64,000 nt of DNA from positions 11,597,545 to 11,661,544 of the forward strand of contig NC_064216.1 in the NCBI RefSeq assembly GCF_023101765.2, written 5' to 3'. Each line of letters starts with the position of its first letter. Within the stretch, counting starts at the first letter, position 1. Below the pieces are notes generated by a model, which had not been told where the DNA came from, searched no databases, and saw only the letters and a program-made list of their open reading frames with translations. Positions 51,401 to 57,610 of the stretch are shown one piece after another. Origin of the DNA: Spodoptera frugiperda (taxonomy: Eukaryota > Arthropoda > Insecta > Lepidoptera > Noctuidae). A program made the translations under genes and the position numbers.

Positions 51401-54400
51401 ATCGGCTAAACTATCCACGTACGGTATTCATTCTGATAGGTAGACAGAATTGAGAGCAATTGGCTTAGCTGAAAAAATTTAGGTTCTTTCTGGGTCTCCC
51501 GAGATAGATGATGTCTAGATAGATAGATAGGTTCTTTATTTATATAGAAATCGACGAGACCCGAAATTATTAGGTATAGGAATTGTAGTAGTTGGGAATA
51601 AGAAATTGAATGAACTGAATTTGCAATAACACTCCTAAATGATCTCTTGAAAAAAAATCTTAACTCTTTTTTATCTTCCACAGACGCTACGGGGTGGTTG
51701 ACAAGAGATTCTGCGTGGAAGGAGGCTCCCGTTGTGGGAAGGGCGAGGGCCTGTTCATCTTCGCGGCTGAAGGAGGCAGGGAGCTGACCGAACTCCTCAA
51801 CGTATACAGTCATGAGGCTCAGTCCAGGCTTAGCATAGCGTCCAGGAGCGGTTCAGGTTGGTATTTTTATAACGTAGTATCTTAGGTTTTTTAAGGGGGG
51901 AAAATCATCCAAAGGCTTCTCCCACCTTGGGCAAGAGGGAGTGTCAGACTTACTGACTAAAAATCACCCCGTTCCTACTCCTGCCTTCTGCCAGAGCCAG
52001 AGCCCCGGAAAACCCGCTAGGTAGTCCGCAGCTCCGGATTATCTTGCTGCCACACTCAGAGTCATTTAATGCTTACTTAAACTATTCCTTAATAACGATT
52101 TTGTATGGAAATCAATTGCTAAGGACTGGGTTAAGTAACCATTAAATGACTCTGAGTGCGCGAGTTGGCCTATATTGAAGATCTTGATTTTTTCTGTCTC
52201 TGGTCTTGTATGGGTTAAGTGATCGAAAATTTTAAGTAAGAAGCTCTTAAACTGAAGCATTTGTATGTGCTTTGCATTAATTTTATACCCAGAAAAGGAA
52301 TTAAGCAGAATAGCAGCATTAGCATTAGACTTAAAGAGTTTATTTACTCATTTCAACTCTCAATCACGGATCATTAATAAATCCATCCATGTATAACACT
52401 TCAGTTTGTAGAACAAACATGATCAGTTAGCAAACTACTTTTTTAAAACCCACACAATCGTACCAGAGACAAAATAAAGAAAAAAAAAGCAATATTGACA
52501 TATCACTTGACCGTAAAAATCCGAAGTCGCCTTATATCGGTATTGACAAAGGCGTGGCATGCCATGAGAACTCATTGTATACCTTAACCACAGTAAACTA
52601 ACCTAATCTAATCTTTAAAAGATAAATAAAAAAAAAAAAATTGGCAAACAATTCTCCTAGTTTTGCAGTGTTCTGCTTTTCCAAAACTGCAGGTGCACGT
52701 ATACCAATCTGTCTATAGAAATTTCAACCTTAGTATTTTGTAATAAAATCGATTATCCATCACTGTTATGTATAGCTTCATGTGCTGCGACTAGCATCTG
52801 TATATCTTAGGTCTTGCGAAACAATTCGTTGCGGATCTCAAAAGCTAATAGTAATTGGTTGGTTTATTCGAGCCGGCCAATCAGAGAGCCGAACGCGCTC
52901 TTATTTCGATTATGTACTTTAAACGTAAAGCAAACTCATACTAATTCTAAGGGTACTGTTTAATCTGTTACTACTAAAGTTTGTCTAGAAACCACAATAT
53001 AATTCAATTTGTGTTATTAATCTATTATAAATTATATACCTAATGTTACCTAGTTACCTCAATAACCACGTGTAATATTAATCTAATGAATTAGAAAATG
53101 ATTCCTTCTTCCATGGTTGTTAAGGGTGACTTTTGCTTGTAACTGCAGTTGAAACTACAAAAATGTAGCGAAAGTGTTTTTGATTGGACGACTTATCTTG
53201 TTGGTATCTACACAGAAATGGGAGTGGGACTGGATCTGGGTCTTTCAGTCAATCTTTTTCACTGACATTTATAGTTTACGTGGGACAACTCCTAAGCAGT
53301 TCTTTTAAACACCAATTTAAAGAACCGGGAAGAAAACCCTACATCGGTAATTAAGAAAAACTTCCAAATCAAGGTGTATACAACATTGTATCTACGATGC
53401 TCACATTTCACGAGCTCAGACAAGCAAATATCACCCTTAACTCCATTCCCCAAATATGACTTCATCCACTAATCTTCTTTACCCATTTCCAGTGCTAGAA
53501 AAACGTTTCTCAGACGCCAGTTCCTGCATGGACGAGTGCTTCCACACGTCTTTAAGGTCCGTGTCTCCATCCTGGGCAGGCCCTGCAAGTCAGACCATGC
53601 ACTGTCTCTCAGACCTGGACTCCAGCCTTGATGGCGAGGAGAAGTTTAGGAGACCAACCTCATTGCCGCGGTGTTCCAGTTGCATTGGAAAGATCAGTCA
53701 TTTGACTAGGTAAGTTTTTGAGAAACTAGAGAATTTGCATCTTAACTTGTTCTGGTTTGACTGCACGGTTGGCGCGGTGGCTGGGCAACCGGCTGCCGCA
53801 TAACATGTAGCGGGTTCGATTCTCGCACGGAGCAACTCTTTGTGTGATCCACATATTGTTGTTTCGGGTCTGCGTGTCATGTGTATGCTTGTAAGCACAC
53901 CCACGACACAGGAGAAAATCCTAGTGTGGGGCAACGTTTTAAAAAAATAAAGAGAACAGAATAAAAAAAAGATAGAAAAAAGAGTAAAATGGTATTATTT
54001 GCCAGAAAAGCCAAATTATAAAACAATTTTGAGAATTACTAGCTTTTTATAATAAATAGTTACCAGTATTCACGATAAAACCATATGTAACTTACCAGGT
54101 CTCTTTACGTTTGCCTTTCATATTTCCAGATCGTCAACAATGAACACGCCTGGTTCAATCATGTCCCCAGTTTGGACAATGGACAATATTCTGGAGAAGC
54201 GCTCCGATTCTGACAGAGCCTCCATATACTCCCGTTCAAGTGGCAGTGCCTCAGAGTACAGTGTACCTCGCAGTGCCTGCCTCCTGGACAAGAGCTTTGA
54301 GTCCAAACGAGCGAGTCCAGTGGCTTGCTGCACCCCCACTGTCCCGGCGAAGACCGGCGGCAGTTGCCAATGCTGGCAGCAGGTCAAACCATGCTGCTGT

Positions 54401-56833
54401 AGAAAGAAATCCTTCAGTGGACCCTACGAGAACTACGATGTGCCCAAAACACCAATGCCCTTAATACAGGTAAGATCAAATTAAATGTGAAAGCTTGTTA
54501 AAATTATTAAGATATTTTCTAGAAACTCTTAATTGGATATCAAGAGAAACTTTAATGTAATTATTGAGGTCTGTGCGTTCTAGACGTATTTTTATACTCT
54601 ATTAAAATGTACCTGATCCCGAACTTTCTATTCAATTACTTAAAATGTCAATCTTTGTTACAGGAGCACCCAGTAGACTCTCACACGGACCCCTCCAGCA
54701 TATACGACACACCAAAGAAACTGAAATGTCTGCTCAACGGGCAGCCGTGCACGTGCACACACGAAGCCAAAAACGTAGAGAACCAACAAACAGATAACAA
54801 CAACACAAGTGATACTAGCATTAACAATAACGAAGCTGAGACACATTCCAACTACGTCAACGTCACCCCACAGCCCACTGCCACCAAGAAACCAGTACCA
54901 GAAATAGATTTCGCCAACTACGCTAACATAGACCTCTCGACACTTGAAAAGTTCGAGAATTCCCTACAAATCCTAAGAAGCGCTGGATTCAGTCAGGAGG
55001 AATTAGACGCTTTGGAAGACATACCCGAACATGAGGACGATATATCAACCGCCACAACGAATACTGTGCACCCCTCCACAGATTGCTGCAATGAGCATTT
55101 AAATTACATGCACATGGAGCCATTAGAGATCAGTATTTCAAGTAGCAAGCAGAATTTTTCAGACAACGTAAGTCGGATCAGTCATATGTCCGACCCCACA
55201 CAGCATTCTGAGTCAGACAACACGAACAGTACGCGACGGTCCAGCTCCGCGGACTTCACGAAGAGACATTATGACGATTATGGAATGAACAATCGGATAT
55301 GTTTCACGCCAACCGTTTTAAGGAAAGCGACGAAAACCGATCGCATCAACGAAGGCATGCAAATAAGTTTAGAAATCATCGAACCGAAAGATAAATTCAA
55401 AGTGCCCGAGTTAAAAACCGAGAATGCTCTGGTGACAAAGTTTCGAGACGCCGTCAAAATTCGTCGTTCTTCAAGCGTTCCCAGTAAATCCGATAAGAAT
55501 AGGGACTCGTCGAGTTCAAACGATTCTGGGGTTTCAACAGGGTCTTTGAAGCATCATAAGGGAGATTTTAACGAGTTTGAAATGCCAATAACGAGTTCGA
55601 AGTCAATAAAAAAGCATGTGAAGAATAGTAAGCAGATGAGGAAGGCTCTGACTCCAGTGCATGCGTTCGTCAAGTCTAACTCTTCGGATCCGTTGAAGAA
55701 CTTGACGTTTCAGTTTGAGGAGGTGGCGACGTTGACGAAATCTAATTCTTGTGATGTGGACACGCTGACGAGACGGAAGAAGAGACCTGGTAAGTTGACT
55801 TACCTTTAAATAAATTACCTTTAAATGAAGTCTTACCGCCATACTCAGAGTCATTTAATGGTCACTCAACCCAGTCCTTAACAATTAAACCTTCAAGAAA
55901 AGAGCGTACTCCTTTTTAAAAGGCCGGCAACATACCTGTGACTCCTCTGGTGTTGCGGGTGTCCGTGGGCGGCGCTGATCGCTTACCATCAGGTGACTCG
56001 TCTGCTCGTTTGCCACCTATTCCATAAAAACAATGTTTTCAGAACAAAATCGTTACTTATTCTGTTTTAATTATGAAATGTCTCTGAGTACGCCAGTTAG
56101 TTAGGTAGGTTCACAATAACAAAAATAATATCATAATACTAGTCTAGTACTTTCAAATCTGAAGGTCAGACGTGTATGTTTTTGTGGCACGCAATTCAAA
56201 CTTATAATTGACTCCTTTTAGCAACAAAACCAACTTTAATTTTTGTAATGTATTTCTTTATTGTTTTATCTGAATTGGTTTTATTACCGGAGGCGTTTCA
56301 AAGAAGTTTTCTTGTGATTTATGTTTTGTAACTTTTTTATGGAATAAGCCGGTAAACGAGCAGACGGATCGCCTGATGGTAAGCAATCGCCGCCGAACAT
56401 GGCCACTTGAAACATTAGAGGCGTTACAAGTGCGTTACCGGCCTTTTGGGTTAGGAAATTAAGGGTTGTTGGGGAATCAGGGATTGGGAAGAAGGGTAAT
56501 TGGGCCTCCGGTAACCTCACTCACACAACGCAAGCGTTGTTTCACGTCGGTTTTCTGTTAGGCCGTGGTATCACTCCGGTCGATCCGGCCCATTCGATTT
56601 CGATTCGGTAACTAATATATTTTGTTTTTTTTCCAATAGAAACGGATGTCACAGCCCGCCACAGTCAGATGACGACGAAATCCACATCCAGCGGTGCGTC
56701 CGATACCTCGGACTACATGGAATCCCTCTCAGTCTCGTCCTTCAGTTCGTGTGACGTCTCGGCCGACAGGCACGTCACCAGGCCGAGATCGGGCAAGGAG
56801 TACGCGAGCATCGACAGGACAGCCCTAGTCTAG
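30283..56833 (+). CDS. Dok7: Dok-7-like PH/PTB adaptor protein, 5' end missing, seven exons
   Basis: Spliced exons: 30283-30491, 31931-32103, 51684-51856, 53493-53709, 54130-54469, 54664-55789, 56640-56833. They give 809 residues plus one split first codon, ending in TAG. Seen: residues 1-69 hold the last part of a PH domain (GFTLDKESNTLAI, then LAFDTREILIQW); residues 70-184 form an IRS-type PTB domain with RRYG (R127, R128) and GSRCGKGEG (R143), the arginines expected to hold phosphotyrosine. The tail of about 620 residues is Ser/Thr-rich with YSVP, YENY, YDVP, YDTP, YVNV, YANI and YMHM. Known of the family: vertebrate Dok-7 is a cytoplasmic adaptor that binds and activates the kinase MuSK and recruits Crk through YxxP tyrosines. 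Inferred: the same scaffold role under a receptor kinase near the plasma membrane; which kinase is unknown. Alternatives are another Dok or an IRS/chico protein, but the PH-PTB junction and short PTB fit Dok-7 best. The start codon was not found. Confidence 0.85.
30492..31930 (+). other. Intron between exons A and B
   Basis: 1439 bp, GTAAGT...CCGCAG. Holds the Metulj-like SINE at 31566-31840; otherwise AT-rich. Confidence 0.8.
31566..31840 (+). repeat. Metulj-like SINE, nearly full length
   Basis: GTGTGGGAGAGCCATGCTTC, CAACGCTTGCGTTGTGCTTC, GAGGTTACGGCAGG, CAATCTTCCCAATCCCAG, GTACTTGCAACGCCTCTGGT, TCTGCTCGTTTACC. Lies about 90 bp before exon B. Confidence 0.72.
31931..32103 (+). CDS. Dok7: Dok-7-like exon B: PH end and first part of PTB
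   Basis: Acceptor CTTATTCCGCAG, donor AG/GTAAGG. Reads VQHNLGGSKEFAAVIISS to WDVKLL and ends with the first two bases (AG) of an arginine codon that is completed 19.6 kb downstream. Contains the first PTB strands (RAGPVRLHACGPRLALC, then the LALWDVKLLR strand typical of Dok/IRS PTB folds). Confidence 0.88.
32855..33010 (+). repeat. 5'-truncated copy of the same LINE 3' end
   Basis: CCTTCAAGAAAAG, then GGCCGACAACGCATCTG, TGTCCATGGGCGGCGCTGAT and a TTCTAAAAAAA end. Same family as 1983-2325. It lies in the large intron about 750 bp after exon B. Confidence 0.7.
33424..33630 (+). repeat. tRNA-headed SINE (type 1)
   Basis: TTGGTTGGTCAAGTGCGACT, a decayed B box (GAGTCGATTCCC), CATTACTGGGC, GACAATAGGCTCACCACC. 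Confidence 0.68.
35437..35565 (+). repeat. RTE-like repeat
   Basis: GGACATCACTGACAAACAGT, AAAACCTCGTCAGGAGACC, GAAGAGACCTTTGGTCAGCA, TTATAGGCTGTGGATGTGA; internally shortened. Confidence 0.62.
37163..37350 (-). repeat. tRNA-headed SINE (type 2)
   Basis: Minus orientation: AACGTTGCCCCACAT, GGGAATCGAACCTG (B box), CCAGCCACCGCGCCAACCGT (A box and head). Confidence 0.75.
37741..37860 (+). repeat. tRNA-headed SINE (type 1), head only
   Basis: CTGCCTCGTTGGTCAAGTAT, B box AAGTTCGATCA. The body is lost. Confidence 0.55.
37927..38049. mobile_element. Foldback MITE, related style to MITE-A
   Basis: CTCTACTAGTTTTGAATCAC near the left end pairs with GTGAGTCGAAACTAGTAGAG near the right end with few mismatches; GC-rich loop (GCAGCGTGCGCAGACGTGG). 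Confidence 0.72.
39221..40399 (+). pseudogene. LINE ORF1, interrupted by two in-frame stops
   Basis: First ATG in frame is 39221 (MTSNSKVIKCNNCNIVICEV); an upstream GTG at 39185 is less likely. The frame runs to TAA 40067-40069, then VDKNFKAA, a second TAA 40094-40096, and goes on in the same frame to TAA 40397-40399. The part beyond the stops (LFISRVNKEVTDSYIIEYI, then FKIFVPHHKLTKFLDDSLWP) is the C-terminal domain usual in ORF1 proteins of this kind, so one protein of about 392 residues is broken. ORF1 products bind element RNA as nucleoprotein. The middle is a GC-rich, Arg/Ala-rich linker at 39840-39960. Confidence 0.82.
40402..43206 (+). CDS. LINE ORF2: APE endonuclease and reverse transcriptase
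   Basis: 934 codons, ATG 40402, stop 43204-43206, no internal stop. Endonuclease residues are all present: N20 in SFNCKSI, E45 in QETW, Y126 in SIYMP, GDFN 161-164, SDH 237-239. The RT blocks follow: NYRPISL, QFGFRAGLSTESA, FLDLSKAFD (catalytic Asp 621), GVRQGGLSSPKLFNLY, YADD 719-722, then a thumb and C-terminal region with VQYNNGFRMLLGLPR. The enzyme nicks chromosomal DNA and copies the element RNA at the nick (target-primed reverse transcription). The length and the intact motifs suggest a fairly young insertion. The start lies two bases after the ORF1 stop. Confidence 0.95.
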   Translation: MGTQTNTNTTTSLSKFVSFNCKSIKRSIDCVRKLCCSADIVALQETWLFPYDIPILGTIDHDFAYTGTSAVDLSTGVFKGRPYGGVAILWRKSVFKEVSVIECNNPRISAIKVSIGDRAFLVFSIYMPTNGIDNLEEFTTCFGEVCAIVDHYSIESVYLLGDFNAHPGELFGNELINLCMDQQWSCVDIDVLGSVANNYTFISEAHGCVRWLDHCVTSQSAKQTVKNVYVNYDMFWSDHLPIVIECELSAIICKNNHCSINRINKAVWGYRTKEQIKSYTKLCNSKLKLIDFPVELRQCSCDICNCKEHRIYLDKLYKDIIRAITDSAINTSNTQSHKRKKKHVIGWNKHVCEAHREARSKFLYWVSQNRPQSGTVYEEMCESRKFFKKRLKWCYNNKEQLKMEIISECRASKNFTDFWKATNSLNHKTGLPVSVGGASDSRDIAELFREHFTTKSPLGPCSADPGSSVTGELYNVSAKQVRQIVSSMSRGKSPGHDGLSIEHLKYAGVHLPRVLAMFYTLCLNHSYLPPDLMKTIIVPIVKNKTGDLSDKNNYRPISLATIVAKVLDSVLDSELDKHLNIHDAQFGFRAGLSTESAILSLKHTVQYYTKRNTPVYACFLDLSKAFDLVSYDLLWEKLKKTGVPTQVQRIFHFWYRNQNNYVRWANTFSDTYRLECGVRQGGLSSPKLFNLYVNELIVGLSSTRVGCWIDNVCMNNFSYADDMVLLTPTVNAMRQLLTICQTYSLQHGLKYNADKSVYMVFRAPGKCRLNVPAIKLSGIELKRVEKFKYLGHYVTEDLEDNVDIERERRALAVRSNMLARRFVRCSEQVKVTLFRAYCQTFYTCNLWFRYTQRTLSALRVQYNNGFRMLLGLPRFCSASSMFAEARVDGFHAIVRKRLASLLSRVRSSTNSILRVIAEKQDANILQAFLRAQVL
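43207..43319 (+). repeat. LINE 3' UTR and (TTA)n tail
   Basis: Short AT-rich 3' UTR with AATAAA near 43292 and a TTA microsatellite at 43300-43319 that ends the element. Confidence 0.8.
43320..43358 (+). repeat. Short fragment of RTE-like repeat tail
   Basis: Reads GTTCAGTAGTGGACG then GGCTGATATAATGATGAG, like the CAGCAGTGG...TAGGCTGTTGATG end of the repeats at 6511, 19020 and 35437. The LINE may have inserted into or beside it. Confidence 0.4.
43461..43565 (-). repeat. R1-tail copy 10
   Basis: Minus orientation: AAGGGGGAAGATCATCC, AAACCACCCCGTTCCTAC. 5'-truncated; lies 140 bp after the LINE. Confidence 0.75.
44651..44830. mobile_element. MITE-A, long foldback
   Basis: The left arm 44651-44698 (GTAACTGTTTGACGAGGAAC in its centre) and right arm 44748-44795 (GTTCCTCGTCAAACAGTTAC) pair at about 45 of 48 positions around a 49-nt loop. 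The flank ATTTAGTATGTCTTACGAAA also follows the copy at 61-165, so it belongs to the repeat. Confidence 0.8.
44895..44945 (+). repeat. Possible SINE type 1 fragment
   Basis: GTATATAGCATTAGGTTCAC and CTCCCATTACAT resemble the GGCAATAGGCTCACCCCC part of type 1 SINEs. Confidence 0.3.
45325..45530 (+). repeat. tRNA-headed SINE (type 1), internal deletion
   Basis: CTGCCTCGTTGGTCGAGTAT, TTTTCTCAGTGATAGCATGG, GGCAATAGGCTCACCCCCTA, GAAATGTGCACCTCTGAT. Part of the head with the B box is missing. Confidence 0.65.
45664..45755. mobile_element. MITE-D, partial
   Basis: GTATGAGTTTGCTTTGGACG at the left, GTAAAGCAAACTCGTACTAA at the right, with GCGCTCTTGTTTCGATTACT between; the inner arms are deleted. Confidence 0.6.
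48089..48363 (+). pseudogene. C-terminal fragment of an R1-clade LINE ORF2
   Basis: Open frame from 48091: VEHTVAVCIACAEHRHVLRD, LSRPALVQAKV, AVSPFCEAVILAKEEAERVR, then a basic tail ending RDDPRPL and TAA 48361-48363. EHTVAVC is the end of the CCHC knuckle that closes R1-type ORF2 proteins, and LSRPALV...FCEAVI..KE is their common C-terminus. The RT and endonuclease are absent, so this is a dead 3' end. Its GC content is far above the surroundings. The 3' UTR continues to about 48600. Confidence 0.75.
48364..48600 (+). repeat. R1-clade LINE 3' UTR (R1-tail copy 11)
   Basis: After the ORF2 stop: GTGCGCGCCTCAAAGAGCC, GGGACCCAATAGGGCTGATG, GATCCGGTGCTGCAGACAAC, GATTACCGGGGCCCCGGCTC, then AACGGGGTGATTTTTA. 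This copy links the 13 orphan tails to a coding LINE. Confidence 0.78.
51684..51856 (+). CDS. Dok7: Dok-7-like exon C: core of PTB domain
   Basis: Acceptor TTTTATCTTCCACAG; the first base completes the split Arg codon. Reads RYGVVDKRFCVEGGSRCGKG, then EGLFIFAAEGGRELTELL and the C-terminal helix NVYSHEAQSRLS. GSRCGKGEG is the signature loop of IRS-type PTB domains. The donor used here, CAG/GTTGGT, is weaker than the others but is the only site that keeps frame with exon D. Confidence 0.88.
51886..52037 (-). repeat. R1-tail copy 12, close to exon C donor
   Basis: Minus orientation: AAGGGGGGAAAATCATCC, ATCACCCCGTTCCTACTCC, GTAGTCCGCAGCTCCGG. Starts only 30 bp after exon C ends. Confidence 0.8.
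52053..52158. mobile_element. MITE-C foldback element, best preserved copy
   Basis: CACTCAGAGTCATTTAATG at the left is an exact inverted match to CATTAAATGACTCTGAGTG at the right; inner arms also pair. It lies 15 bp after an R1-tail copy in the intron after exon C. Confidence 0.82.
52851..52955. mobile_element. MITE-D, right half
   Basis: GGTTGGTTTATTCGAGCCGG, CCAATCAGAGAGCCGAACGC, GTAAAGCAAACTCATACTAA; most of the left arm is missing. Confidence 0.6.
53493..53709 (+). CDS. Dok7: Dok-7-like exon D: linker after PTB
   Basis: Acceptor TTACCCATTTCCAG, donor CTAG/GTAAGT. Reads VLEKRFSDASSCMDECFHTS then SLRSVSPSW, HCLSDLDSSLDGEEKF and PRCSSCIGKISHLTR. No known domain; Ser-rich with several cysteines. 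Two entry bases complete the codon left by exon C, two exit bases feed exon E. Confidence 0.83.
53761..53949 (+). repeat. tRNA-headed SINE (type 2), complete
   Basis: CTGCACGGTTGGCGCGGTGG carries the A box; GCGGGTTCGATTCTCGC carries a good B box; the body runs through CACCCACGACACAGGAGAAA to an A-rich end. Starts 51 bp after the exon D donor. The open minus-strand frame here is not a gene. Confidence 0.78.
54130..54469 (+). CDS. Dok7: Dok-7-like exon E: tail with YSVP, YENY, YDVP and cysteine clusters
   Basis: Acceptor CATATTTCCAG, donor CAG/GTAAGA. Reads SSTMNTPGSIMSPVW to PMPLIQ. Visible tyrosines: YSVP (54257-54268), YENY (54425-54436) and YDVP (54434-54445). YxxP fits Crk-type SH2 ligands and YxN fits Grb2-type. 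A cysteine-rich stretch (VACC, CQCW, PCCCRKK) lies between them. An open frame on the opposite strand (54118-54387) is a shadow. Confidence 0.85.
54664..55789 (+). CDS. Dok7: Dok-7-like exon F: large tail exon with YDTP, YVNV, YANI, YMHM
   Basis: Acceptor TCTTTGTTACAG, donor CCTG/GTAAGT; 375 whole codons and one base. The apparent open frame starts at 54607 inside the intron, so the exon begins at 54664 (EHPVDSHTDPSSIYDTPKK). SH2-type tyrosine motifs: YDTP 54703-54714, YVNV 54853-54864, YANI 54919-54930, YMHM 55105-55116. An acidic patch (DALEDIPEHEDD) and basic, Ser-rich stretches (KIRRSSSVPSKSDKNRDSSS) follow. Probably disordered; no catalytic domain seen. Confidence 0.87.
55836..56094 (+). 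mobile_element. MITE-C copy split by a nested LINE 3' fragment
   Basis: Left arm CCGCCATACTCAGAGTCATT at 55836, right arm ending CTCTGAGTACGCC at 56094. Between them is 55886-56028, a 5'-truncated LINE tail (family of 1983-2325) flanked by AACAAT at 55880-55885 and 56029-56034. Lies in the last intron. Confidence 0.75.
56332..56600 (-). repeat. Metulj-like SINE next to the last exon
   Basis: Minus orientation: GGAATAAGCCGGTAAACGAG, GTAAGCAATCGCCGCC, GGGGAATCAGGGATTGGGAA, CAACGCAAGCGTTGTTTCAC, GTATCACTCCGGTCGATCCG. Ends about 40 bp before the acceptor of exon G. Confidence 0.72.
56640..56833 (+). CDS. Dok7: Dok-7-like last exon G and stop
   Basis: Acceptor TTTTTTTTCCAATAG. Reads ETDVTARHSQMTTK, SDTSDYMESLSVSSF, HVTRPRSGKEYASIDRTALV then TAG at 56831-56833. 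The frame joins exon F exactly through a split Glu codon. Two more tyrosines (YMES, YASI) are present; neither is a clear SH2 consensus. Confidence 0.85.
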
Positions 56834-57610
56834 TTGGAACCAATATTTGTGTTAGTGTTGAAACATGGTGGAAACTATTTCGTACGTTATATTAATATAT
56901 ATGAATTTTCCCAATAATAAAAAGCAAGCCCTATCTTTAGGTTACACACCCTTACAAAAATAATGTAATTTCACGAAAAAATTCTCCGCCAAAGAGATCA
57001 TAAAAACATCGTGTCGCTAATGACGTTGGTTCATGTCACGAAAGATTTATGGGCCAAACATTTGCCAAACATTCATCCAAATTATTAGTTTGAACAACGT
57101 TTGCCTACCGTAGCCTGTGACGCAGGACAAGCCAACCAAGGTCATGTTTACCTAATACTATGCCCTCTACTTAGGGGTAAATGACACGATCAACATTAAT
57201 ATCAATAACTATTTTAAAAGCCTACTTATCTCTTGATAATGTACACATCTAGCCTACAATATGGCTATAAAAATATGTATATCCTACCAAAAAGGTAACC
57301 CAAAACTGTTAAATCTTCATTTAAAAGACATCACTTTCATTTAATACAAAACATTTTTTATTAATCATTTAAAATGAATACTTAAAATGAAACTTGTAAA
57401 TATAATGTACATATATAAGTACATACAGTTCATACGTTTGTTCCTATGTACATAGTAATAAGATATGTAAAAGCAGTTGGACGAATTTAGTTCTTTAGTA
57501 GCGTGCCAAAAATAATGTAGCTTGCTATTAAACTGGTTTTGGGTATTGTAAAATATTAAATGTAACTTCATTTCAAATAAAGAATGTTTCAAATAAAATT
57601 GTACGTCGAT
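56834..57610 (+). other. Probable 3' UTR of the Dok-7-like gene
   Basis: AT-rich sequence after the stop. Candidate polyadenylation signals AATAAA at 56916-56921, 57576-57581 and 57592-57597. The two close signals at 57576 and 57592 are the best candidates for the main end; the exact cleavage site is not visible. Confidence 0.5.

Larger units (their letters stand above)
32104..51683 (+). other. 19.6-kb intron inside the PTB domain
   Basis: GTAAGG...TTCCACAG. It holds the LINE, SINEs, MITEs and the composite repeat listed. The gaps 33631-35436, 35566-37162, 38050-39099, 43566-44650, 45756-47576 and 49571-51683 show no coding signal. Open frames at 46744-47037 and 47133-47402 (minus) are not recognised. 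Confidence 0.8.
51857..53492 (+). other. Intron between exons C and D
   Basis: GTTGGT...TTTCCAG. Contains an R1-tail, a MITE-C and a MITE-D copy; the rest is AT-rich. Confidence 0.75.

Noticed and set aside
51406..51813. 135-codon open frame on the minus strand
   Set aside because: It is antisense to exon C of the Dok-7-like gene, whose sense frame has a clear PTB signature; the antisense product shows no domain.
53761..53840. tRNA-like sequence with A and B boxes
   Set aside because: The acceptor and anticodon stems do not fold as a tRNA and a SINE body follows; it is a SINE head.
54118..54387. 89-codon minus-strand frame
   Set aside because: Antisense shadow of exon E.
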